Shown here: piece by piece, positions 32,783 through 41,400 of the stretch
How the letters are laid out: every line of letters begins with the position of its first letter
Numbering within the stretch: position 1 is the first letter of the stretch
DNA from: CAZDFU01 sp964504985
GTDB taxonomy: Bacteria; Patescibacteriota; Microgenomatia; Daviesbacterales; UBA10151
Reading direction: 5' to 3'
Length of the DNA: 64,000 nucleotides
NCBI GenBank assembly: GCA_964504985.1
Contig: CAZDFU010000002.1
Span: 13,182-77,181, forward strand
Translations under genes and position numbers: made by a program
Notes under the pieces: model-generated
The model's database searches: none
Told to the model about the DNA's origin: nothing
What the model saw: the letters and a program-made list of their open reading frames with translations, nothing else

Positions 32783-34480
32783 TTATACTTCAACTATAAC
32801 TGGGAGTATCAGAGGCCTCCTTTCAGTTGCATCATAGAAAAATTTTTCCAGTGCATCTTCAATTGTTTTTCTGACAAATCTCCAGTCTGGAGATTTATGA
32901 GCATGGCTTTCTAAAGAAGATCTGACAACTTCTTTTGCTGTATCAAGTATTTCTTTGGCCATATCCTCAAATACAAACCCTCTTGAGATAATATCAACTT
33001 CAGAAGACAGCTTTCCAGTATGTTGATCAACTGAAACCACCACAACTACAACCCCTTCTTCACTCATTTTTTGTCTGTCCCGCAAAATTACATGTCCAAC
33101 ATCACCTATACCCAACCCATCAACATACACGTTTTGTACATCCACCCTGCCAGACAGCTTAATATCATCCTTGCTTATCTGCAGGATATCTCCGTTTTCT
33201 ATCTCATCCAGCACTTTACGTTTTTCAAAACCTAAATCTTGTACCATTTTAGAAAATGCCCTCACATGCTTGAAAGTTCCGCCAATTGGAAAGACAAATT
33301 TTGGTTTGGCCAAATTCACCATTAACCTCAGTTCCTCTAAAGCTCCATGTCCTGAAACATGCAAATCATCATTCACAGCAGAATAATAAACAGTAACACC
33401 AAGCCTTGATAGAGCATCTATTAAAGCATTCTGGGCAGATTCCGTTGAAGGAATGGGGTCTGCGGAAAAGATGACACTATCTCCCATCTTTAATTTAACC
33501 TGTTTATGGCTTTCGTTAGCAACCCTTGCTAAAGAAGAACTTGGCTGACCTTGCGATCCGGCGATTAAAACTAAAACTTTTTGCGGTGCAAAGGAACTGA
33601 TAGCATCAGGAGCGATTACTATTCCATGAGGGATATGTAAATAGCCTAAGTCACGGGCTACTTGAAAATTATTTTCAAATGAACGTCCCACAATTGCTAT
33701 TTTCCTGCCAATTCGCTGCGCCACATTTATAGCCTGCTGCATTCTGGAAACATTAGATGAGGTCATAGTTATGAGCATTTTTCCCGCAGTCTCAAGAGCA
33801 GCTTTTTCAAACGTAGTCTCTATAGATTTTTCAGATTTATTAAATCCCGGCTTTTCCACTCTTAAACAATCAATCAACATAAGGAGTACTCCTTCTGCTC
33901 CAAGAGAGGCAACTGCTCCCACATCTGTTACTTGTCCTGAAACAGGAGTCCAATCAATCTTAAAGTCTGCCTGATGGATAATTGTACCAACAGGAGTCCT
34001 TATAACTATCCCCATTGAATCAGGTACAGAATGAGAGACTTGATAAAAAGATACCTTAAATACTCCAAGGTCTAATTTTTGATCAATTTTAACCTCAATA
34101 ATTTTATTTTTTTCTAAATTATGTTCGGTAAATTTATTTCTAATAAACCCTGCTGTTAATTTCTGAGTATAAATTGGCACCTGCAGTTCGGGCCACAAAT
34201 AAGGAAGACTGCCGATATGATCTTCATGCCCATGAGTGATTAATATTCCCCGTATTTTGTCTTTTTTATCCCTTAAGTAGGACATATCCGGGATTACCAA
34301 ATCCACCCCTGGCATCAACTCATCCGGGAAACCCACCCCGCAATCTACAATGATAATATCATCACCATATTCATACACATACATATTTTTGGTAACATCA
34401 CCGACACCTCCAAGAGGGATTAACTTCAAAGGCTGGTTGTTATTTAGACTAAGCGTTGGTTTAAACTGTTTTGTTTCCAT
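32783..34480 (-). CDS. rnj: Ribonuclease J family protein, variant metal site
   Basis: RNase J is a metallo-beta-lactamase/beta-CASP 5' exonuclease and endonuclease of mRNA turnover. It has 565 residues. The MBL motif is HGHEDHIGSLPYL; HSVPDSMGIVIRTPVGTIIHQADFKID gives the next ligands; the beta-CASP region has ASSLARVANESHK and LHVSGHGALEEL. The usual P(V/I)HGE segment reads FPIGGTFKH, so the His that normally ligates the second metal is Gly here. The C-terminal domain is intact. It lies near pnp, as in an RNA-decay cluster. Confidence 0.88.
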   Translation of the reverse strand: METKQFKPTLSLNNNQPLKLIPLGGVGDVTKNMYVYEYGDDIIIVDCGVGFPDELMPGVDLVIPDMSYLRDKKDKIRGILITHGHEDHIGSLPYLWPELQVPIYTQKLTAGFIRNKFTEHNLEKNKIIEVKIDQKLDLGVFKVSFYQVSHSVPDSMGIVIRTPVGTIIHQADFKIDWTPVSGQVTDVGAVASLGAEGVLLMLIDCLRVEKPGFNKSEKSIETTFEKAALETAGKMLITMTSSNVSRMQQAINVAQRIGRKIAIVGRSFENNFQVARDLGYLHIPHGIVIAPDAISSFAPQKVLVLIAGSQGQPSSSLARVANESHKQVKLKMGDSVIFSADPIPSTESAQNALIDALSRLGVTVYYSAVNDDLHVSGHGALEELRLMVNLAKPKFVFPIGGTFKHVRAFSKMVQDLGFEKRKVLDEIENGDILQISKDDIKLSGRVDVQNVYVDGLGIGDVGHVILRDRQKMSEEGVVVVVVSVDQHTGKLSSEVDIISRGFVFEDMAKEILDTAKEVVRSSLESHAHKSPDWRFVRKTIEDALEKFFYDATERRPLILPVIVEV

Positions 34481-34542
34481 GTATTATTAAATTTTCAAGC
34501 CTTTCAGCAAATAGTCCCGGTCTATTTTCATTCAATTTAAGA

Positions 34543-35583
34543 TTATCCTGATAAGTATTCCCCAAGATTATCCTGAGAAATTTTAAATGGTCCAATTTCC
34601 CCTTCAACTACTTTTCTGGCAACTTTACGGCATAGTGTTTGTAAAGCACGGGATAATGACCTGATCCCACCATCATAACCCAAAGGCCTGATAATATGGG
34701 GCCAGATAGCTTCATCTATTTCCAGCAACCCAGCCTCCACTCCTGCCTCTTCCAAAGCTTTTGGCAAGAGATAATCTCTTCCTATTTTAATCTTCTCCCC
34801 ATCAGAGTAAGAAGGCATCTGGATTGGTTCTAACCTGTCCATTACTGCTGTTGCTATATTGCCCGTGTTATTGGCAGTTGCTATAAATAAAACCTGTGAT
34901 AAATCATAAGGAAAATCCAGGTAATGATCTACAAAATTCTGATTTTGCGCAGGGTCTAAAAGCTCAACCAATACTCCCATAATATCAACTCTTGTCTCTG
35001 CTGCCACCCTGTCTATTTCATCCAGAAGTATCACCGGGTTTGATACTTGCACCGCTTTTATTGCTTTTATAATTTGACCAGGTTCACTTTCTTCCCTGAT
35101 ATGAGATTGTCCTCTTAAAACCGCTGTATCACCCAGGCCTCCAAAAGGAATTCTAATTATTGGTCTACCTAAAGCCTCTGCAATTGAATAAGCAAGCGAG
35201 GTTTTGCCAGTACCAACCAAACCCACAAACAATAAAATTGGGGCATGCCCTGCTGTCTTCCCGTCTGCAAAAGAGGCAGAGTTATTTCTTTTCTTCAGTA
35301 TCAGAACTGCCAAATACTCTAAAATCCTATCTTTAACTGCTTGTAACCCAAAATGGTTTTTATCCAAAATCTCTTTAGCCCGGTTTATATCTAAAATATC
35401 TTGAGAGAATTTCCCAAAGGGCAGGGAAGTCACAAAGTCTATATAAGCAGAAAACACCCCAAACTCCGAAACCGAAACCTTAAATCTTAATAAATTATTA
35501 AGTTTCTCGGAAATTTCTTGGGGTAACTTAGCCCGGGTAATTTTTGCTTTTAACTCTAAGGTAGTATCTTGGGCAGAATCCAT
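34543..35583 (-). CDS. Lon-type AAA+ ATPase lacking LON and protease domains
   Basis: Lon normally has a substrate-binding N domain, AAA+ motor and Ser-Lys protease (~780 residues). This 346-residue protein aligns only with the motor and its flanking helices: LPFGKFSQDILDINRAKEILDKNHFGLQAVKDRILEYLAV, Walker A GLVGTGKTS, FGGLGDTAVLRGQ, Walker B VILLDEID, LLDPAQNQNFVDHYLDFPYDLSQVLFIATAN, and the small domain GYDGGIRSLSRALQTLCRKVA. It ends where the protease domain would begin. No protease ORF follows before rnj. It may act as an unfoldase, chaperone or regulator. It lies 54 bp after pnp. Confidence 0.88.
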   Translation of the reverse strand: MDSAQDTTLELKAKITRAKLPQEISEKLNNLLRFKVSVSEFGVFSAYIDFVTSLPFGKFSQDILDINRAKEILDKNHFGLQAVKDRILEYLAVLILKKRNNSASFADGKTAGHAPILLFVGLVGTGKTSLAYSIAEALGRPIIRIPFGGLGDTAVLRGQSHIREESEPGQIIKAIKAVQVSNPVILLDEIDRVAAETRVDIMGVLVELLDPAQNQNFVDHYLDFPYDLSQVLFIATANNTGNIATAVMDRLEPIQMPSYSDGEKIKIGRDYLLPKALEEAGVEAGLLEIDEAIWPHIIRPLGYDGGIRSLSRALQTLCRKVARKVVEGEIGPFKISQDNLGEYLSG

Positions 35584-35637
35584 ATGTCATTAATTTTACC
35601 TTAAACTCACAACTTTCCCAACTATCTTGTAGCAAGT

Positions 35638-37962
35638 TTATCTATTAAATCCGCCCCTACCGCCTCTGTCCCGTCCGCCACCCCGGTCTCTAAACCCTCC
35701 GCTTGGCCTATCTCCAAAATTTCTGCGGGGCCTATCTCCGAATCTTGGTCTAGCGCCTTCACGGAATGAGTCAGTAAAACCTCTTCTTTCTCTGGGTCTG
35801 AATCCACTGCCTGCTGGTCTAAACCCACCTGAAGATTCACCCTGCCCTCTGCCAAAGGGCCTGCCTTCTGATTCTGGTTTAATATCTGCTCCAAAAAGCA
35901 TTGACAAACCAATTTTTCCCTCAGGGGATACCTCAGTCACTCTAACTTTAACGTCTTGCCCCTCAGAAACTACATCTTCTACTTTTTCAACACGGCCTGG
36001 CGCCATTTGTGAAATATGAACCAAACCATCTTTACCAGGCAAAATATTAACAAAAGCCCCAAAAGGAGCCAGCCTGACAACTTTTCCCGTAAATTCCTCT
36101 CCCACTTTAACTTCTTTGAATTGACCCTCGATTGATTCCAGGGCTGCTTTTATTGAATCTGGGTTTGTGGCTGAAACCATCACAGTCCCATCATCTTCAA
36201 TATCAATCTGTGCTCCTGTTTTAGCGATGATTGCATTGATATTTTTGCCTCCTGGACCGATCAAGGCCCCTATTTCTTCTGGTTTGATATGAATAATTTC
36301 TACACGGGGCGCATGCGGTGACATTTCTCCAGGTGCAGGAATTGCCTTTGCCATCTCTGCCAAGATAAAATCACGGGCTTTTTTACCCATATTTAGTGCC
36401 TCTTGTATAATTTCAAAACTAATGCCTTCAAGTTTAGTATCCATTTGTATAGCAGTAACGCCGTTTTTGGTACCCGCCACCTTAAAGTCCATTTCACCGT
36501 AAAAATCTTCCACTGCCCGCATATCAGTAATCACCTGAAACTTTTTATCATTAGATATCAAACCTAAAGCTATACCGGCCACTGGTTCAATCGGAACACC
36601 AGCATCAAATAAAGCTAAACTGGAAGCACAAATTGCTGCTTGTGAAGTAGAGGCATTGGCTCCTAAAACTTCGGAGACAATTCTGATAGCATATGGGAAT
36701 TGACTTTCCTTAGGTATGACTGGTTCAAGGGCTTTTTCTCCTAAAGCCCCATGACCAACATCCCGTCTTGAGGGAGCACCGAGTCTTTTAACCTCCCCTG
36801 TTGCAAAAGGATTAATACTCATATTGTAATAATGCATAAAGCGCTTAATCCGCTCACCCTCCATTCCTTCAATTGTTTGTCCTAAAGAGGGAGCTCCTAG
36901 AGTAACTACTGATAATAATTGTGAATCGCCTCTGGAAAATAGAGCTGAGCCATGTGTCCTGGGCAATACCCCAACTTCTATATTAATTGGCCTAACTTCA
37001 TCCATAGCTCTGCCGTCAACCCTTTTACCCTGATTTAAAATTAAATCATGCATAATTTCCTTGGCAGCCTTGTCAAATACACCAGAGATTATTAAAGGGG
37101 TTAAAATGTCTGTATATTTTGTGGTAAGTTCTGCTTTTATCTGATCTGCCATTGAATCATGCCAGGCGGTTTTTTCATCAAATAAAGCTTTTTCAATCCG
37201 CTCCCTGGTAATTTGCTTAACTTCAACCAGCAAGGCTTCTTCAACTTCCTCAGCTATTGTTGAATAAGATTGTTTTTCTTTACCTGCCTCAGAAACAAAT
37301 TCCTCAATTAAAGATATTATTGGCTGAGAATGCTGATGAGCTTCTTTAATTGCATTAAAAACAATCTCATCTGAAACTTGATTTCCTTTAGTTTCAATCA
37401 TGGCCACTTTATCTTTTGTAGAAGCCACGAATAGATCTAAGTTAGAATTTTCCAGCTCTTCTATAGTGGGATTAATCATCAATTTTCCTTCTGCCTCTCC
37501 AATCCTGGCCACACCCAGAGGACCATGCCAGGGGATAGAGGATACAGATAAAGCTGCTGAGGCTGCAATTAAACCTAAAATATCCGGATCATTGGATTGA
37601 TCAATTGATAAAACAGTAATAATTACCTGTACTTCGTTATGATATTCCTTAGGAAAAAGGGGTCTGATGGAACGGTCAATCAGTCTGCCTGTTAAAACAG
37701 CCTCATCTGAAGGCCTGGTTTCCCGCTTAATAAATCTGGAAGAAGAAATCCTGCCTCCTGCGTAATGTTTCTCTACAAATTCAACTGAGAGGGGAAAATA
37801 ACCTATATCTTCAACCAGAGGCTTGCTGACTACTGTTGCTAGTACCACAGTTTCACCCCAAGACACCAAAACAGAAGCATCTGCCTGACTGGCCAGTCTG
37901 CCTGTTTCTAAACGTAATTTACGACCATTTAGGTCTAGTTCTTTTGTAACAATTTTTGACAT
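35638..37962 (-). CDS. pnp: Polyribonucleotide nucleotidyltransferase (PNPase)
   Basis: PNPase is a phosphorolytic 3'-5' exoribonuclease of 774 residues. It has two RNase PH domains (ETVVLATVVSK, FFPLSVEFVEKHYAGGRI-like segment, SRGDSQLLSVVTLG), a KH domain (EEIGALIGPGGKNINAI) and an S1 domain (FTGKVVRLAPFGAFVNILPGKDGLVHISQM). The C-terminal ~70 residues are RGG/Phe-rich (RPRFGDRPRRNFGDRP, GGGRDRGGRGGFNR), a likely extra RNA-binding tail. The ORF in another frame at 35622-35912 is only a shadow of this tail. It follows rpsO in the classic rpsO-pnp order. Confidence 0.96.
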   Translation of the reverse strand: MSKIVTKELDLNGRKLRLETGRLASQADASVLVSWGETVVLATVVSKPLVEDIGYFPLSVEFVEKHYAGGRISSSRFIKRETRPSDEAVLTGRLIDRSIRPLFPKEYHNEVQVIITVLSIDQSNDPDILGLIAASAALSVSSIPWHGPLGVARIGEAEGKLMINPTIEELENSNLDLFVASTKDKVAMIETKGNQVSDEIVFNAIKEAHQHSQPIISLIEEFVSEAGKEKQSYSTIAEEVEEALLVEVKQITRERIEKALFDEKTAWHDSMADQIKAELTTKYTDILTPLIISGVFDKAAKEIMHDLILNQGKRVDGRAMDEVRPINIEVGVLPRTHGSALFSRGDSQLLSVVTLGAPSLGQTIEGMEGERIKRFMHYYNMSINPFATGEVKRLGAPSRRDVGHGALGEKALEPVIPKESQFPYAIRIVSEVLGANASTSQAAICASSLALFDAGVPIEPVAGIALGLISNDKKFQVITDMRAVEDFYGEMDFKVAGTKNGVTAIQMDTKLEGISFEIIQEALNMGKKARDFILAEMAKAIPAPGEMSPHAPRVEIIHIKPEEIGALIGPGGKNINAIIAKTGAQIDIEDDGTVMVSATNPDSIKAALESIEGQFKEVKVGEEFTGKVVRLAPFGAFVNILPGKDGLVHISQMAPGRVEKVEDVVSEGQDVKVRVTEVSPEGKIGLSMLFGADIKPESEGRPFGRGQGESSGGFRPAGSGFRPRERRGFTDSFREGARPRFGDRPRRNFGDRPSGGFRDRGGGRDRGGRGGFNR

Positions 37963-38004
37963 TAAATTTTTTTGGAGGATTTGGAAACTGGATAAGAGGT
38001 AACT

Positions 38005-38070
38005 AGCTGTCAGTCTTCAGCTTTCAGCTTTCAGACAAAATCTGAAAACTGAGAACTGATATCTGATGAC
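38005..38070. repeat. TCAG-rich inverted repeat (hairpin) between rpsO and pnp
   Basis: The plus-strand arm 38005-38035 (AGCTGTCAGTCTTCAGC...) and arm 38041-38070 (TCTGAAAACTGAGAACTG...) form an imperfect ~28-bp stem with a 5-nt loop. Both arms match the element in rpsQ. In the rpsO-pnp transcript the hairpin could be an RNase III-like or stability element. Confidence 0.75.
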
Positions 38071-38127
38071 TACATAACTCTTTGCAATCCCCAAACCCTA
38101 AACTTTTTTAATTATATCACAAAGTTA

Positions 38128-38397
38128 TCATTTAGACAATCCTAATTTATCTATGACAACTTTATATCTTTCTTCATCTTTTTTAACTAAATATTGAAGC
38201 AGCCTTCTTCTTTTATTAACCATAGACAAAAGCCCTCTTCTTGAATGTATGTCGTGAGTATGTTCTTTCAAATGACTGGTAAGATTTTTAATTTGTTCTG
38301 TTAAAAGAGCAACCTGAACTTCAGGAGAACCTGTATCACCAGATTTTGTGGCAAATTCTTTTATTATTTTCTGCTTAATTTTTGGATCAAGTGGCAT
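38128..38397 (-). CDS. rpsO: 30S ribosomal protein S15
   Basis: S15 binds 16S rRNA helices 20-22 and often represses its own mRNA. It has 89 residues from the ATG at 38397, the standard length. That start has GGAGG 7 nt upstream; a longer frame from 38433 does not fit the family. Motifs: [30 protein letters not shown] and [19 protein letters not shown]. It has its own promoter and a leader hairpin, and pnp follows. Confidence 0.96.
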   Translation of the reverse strand: MPLDPKIKQKIIKEFATKSGDTGSPEVQVALLTEQIKNLTSHLKEHTHDIHSRRGLLSMVNKRRRLLQYLVKKDEERYKVVIDKLGLSK

Positions 38398-38431
38398 GGC
38401 ATCCTCCTTATTTTGGAATAACCTCGGTGCC
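38393..38431 (-). promoter_or_regulatory. SD- and start-covering hairpin in the rpsO leader
   Basis: Minus strand: GGCACC and TTATT pair with AATAA and GG-A-TGCC, the last including the start AUGCC. The structure encloses the GGAGG SD. It is a candidate S15 autoregulatory operator. Inferred from complementarity only. Confidence 0.45.
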
Positions 38432-38460
38432 AAGAAGTAATTCCTTAAACTTGTAGGCGT

Positions 38461-38489
38461 AGTTTATCAGAAAGGACTGGAATATGCAA
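38461..38489 (-). promoter_or_regulatory. Candidate rpsO-pnp promoter
   Basis: TTGCAT (38484-38489), 17 nt, TAAACT (38461-38466), giving a leader of about 55-60 nt. It lies just after the surface-protein stop. Confidence 0.45.
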
Positions 38490-38492
38490 TAT

Positions 38493-41400
38493 CTACTTTA
38501 TTATTAAACGGAAGAGAACGAAACCACCCAGAAGCAGCACTACGATCACCATCACTACCTTAACATTAAAAGGCAAACCTTCTCCTGCTTTTTTTTGAGC
38601 TTGGGCTGCAGGCTGAGAACTTTCTGTTGCTTCACCTTGTACCTGACCCTGTTCACCAACACCAATATTACCCTGCTGATTTTCACCAGACACACCTAAC
38701 ACTCCAGAAGCAAATCCAACGGCTGTTGGTTGTATCGAGACTCCCAAAACCTGATTTTGCGGGGAGGTACTTCTAACGGAACAGTCATGGACTGCACAAC
38801 CTAATCCATCTCCACCATCACCTCCACTGCTTGAACTTGTGGAAGAAGTTGAGGTAGAAGTGGAACCAGTATGAGTAGTAGCATAGTATGAAGCCTTGGT
38901 GGCTTGGAATATACATAAACCATTACTTACTACACAGGTGGCAGGAGCTACAATCCCGTCAGATGTCCAGCCTGATGAAGTGCTGGAAGAACGGACTACA
39001 TTAAGTGTTTGTCCATTTAAAGCTGTTCCCACATAAATGTTTATAGTGATGGGACTGCTAAAACTTAACCCCAAATTAGGTATCCCCCATTGCATGGCCC
39101 CGTCAACCACCACTCCTGTCCCAAGTCCTGATAATGATCCTGTGGTGACATTTTGCGCGCTTAACAAAGACGTATCAATTAATCCCCCATCAGTTCTGGT
39201 AATAATAGTATTGGCTGGCAAAGATACGCTGCTTGTTCCGCCATTAACGCTGACGTTAATTGTGGAATCTCCCAAGACTACAATGGAAGAGGTTGAGCTC
39301 CCATCCCCGCTGGTGGGCACAAACTTGGCATCACTAAGCTGTTGGAAAGGAGCATTTCCAAACCTTAAAGGCTGGTCATTTTTATCCTTGGTAATTGAGG
39401 TTTCACCTTCCGTGGTCTGGCCACCAACTTCCACAAAAATATCAAAGAAGGAATCCACCTGAGGGTGGGTTCTTTGGAAATTATCCTGTGTGCTCTCAGT
39501 CATTCTATAAGTTCCCGGTTTATCTACCTCAAAAGAAGCTTTCCCATCATCATTGGTGGGAAGGATCCTTAGCCCCCCGTAGATAATTTCCTCGGTCATT
39601 ACCGGAGGTTGACCCTCAACCGGGTTAGGGGTTGAGGCGAGTGTTTTAATTGCTTCCTCTATCCTCATATCCCAGCCACCAATACCTAACTCACCTTTAT
39701 CCCATTCCCCATCTGCATTCAAATCTTTCCACTTAAAGATATCAATAATCACCTTCTTAAAATTACCAAAATCAATACCACTTACATCATTGCCTGATTG
39801 AGCCTCAATATCCGAAGGATTAGTAGTAGTCTGTATCCAGCCACTTTGTGAAGCTTCTCTCACTCTGTAAGTGCCGGGACGCAGATTATCAAGGCTGTAA
39901 CTGCCGTCTTCGCCTGTGGTAGCGGATTTCTCACCCTCATCAAAAACCCCGTTACTGTTTCCGTCGATAAAAATAGTCCAGCCGGACAATCTTTGGTCAG
40001 GATGATTAGGATCATTTGGATTATAAGAACCGTCAGCTATCATGTCCTCAAATTTCCAACCAGAGATAGTAATCTTTTTGAAATTTCCAAAATCATTATT
40101 TTCAGAATTCTCCCCTGCAGATAATGTTATCTCATATCCGTTTGTGCCATCCGGACAAATGGGGTTATTCAATGGGGTAGTTTGTGTCCAACCATCGAAG
40201 TTATCTGTACTGGTAGCGATATCCTCACAGACCCGATAAGTACCAGGTAAAAGATTTTCAAACAGATACTGTCCTGTATCTGCATCACCTGTCCAGGATT
40301 CCAAAGTTGTGTCATTATTTGGTCCACCGCTTAGGGTAATCCGCCAGCTATCTTCCTCCCACTCATTTTCTCTATCCCAGACCCCGTCTCCATTAGTGTC
40401 TATAAATTTATAGCCACTGATTGAGCCCCGCTTGGTGTTAGTAAAAGTACAGGTGATCGTTTCTCCGGTATTAGGTGTAATACTGTCGGGAGTATTGGTA
40501 CCGGTACAGGATGAACTGGTTAAATCCCAGCCCTCAGGAACATTCTCAGAAATACTGTAAGTATCGTCCGGATCAATATCAGTGAATGTTTGACTACCGC
40601 TGTTCGCTAATGTGGTTATCTGGGAAGAAGAAGCAGGCAGATTTTGACTGCTCATCTCAAAATCAAAAGTGTCATCACCTCCCAGAGTATTCTTCACTAA
40701 GACGATAGTGGCTAACTCTTTGTTGGTAAAAGTACAGGTAACAGTCTCACCGGCGCTGACATCAATTGCATCAACTGAGCTACCATCGCTACAAACGGCG
40801 CTGCTCAATTTCCATCCCGGCACTTCATCTTCTGAAACAGCATAGTTGCCGGGGAAAACTTCGGAGTCCTGGCTCTTTTTAAGCGTATTGGTTTCACTAC
40901 CGTCATCATCGAGCTGGAAGGTATCGGGGTTGCCGTTGCCAAAATTATTATGGAAGGTAAAATCCTGAGCGTTATTGGAAATGGCATCTTTGACAATAAC
41001 GACATGGCCATTAGGAATGACTGTAATGTCGAAGGTACGGGAGAAGAAGAGATCTAGGCTGTCAGTAGCTGTCACTGTAATAGTGGCTGTGCCACTGGAA
41101 TTGGCAACCGGCGTATAGGTCAGCGTTCGGGTAGCGCCGGAGCCGGAAACAGTCGGGTTTGGCACAACTGAAGCATCATTTGAGGTTGCAGACAAAATTA
41201 CTGTTTGATCAGATTCATCTGAGGGACCAGGGGAAATATTGGTGATGGTAATATTTTGTGCACCAACATCTTCATTAACTGTCTGGTTGGCAATTGCATC
41301 AAAAGACGGAGGGCGGTTATAGTTAACAGTGACATCTTGTAAAGTTGGAGTGGTATTAACAGTACCGGAAGTAGTTGCCCGCCACTGAAAATATTGATAC

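Noticed and set aside
34540..34580. AAGATTATCCTGA direct repeat at the end of the Lon-like gene
   Set aside because: A single 13-bp duplication over a stop codon. No sign of a mobile element.
35622..35912. 96-codon frame overlapping the pnp 3' end
   Set aside because: It is an out-of-frame shadow of the RGG-rich PNPase tail; it has no SD and no protein-like pattern.
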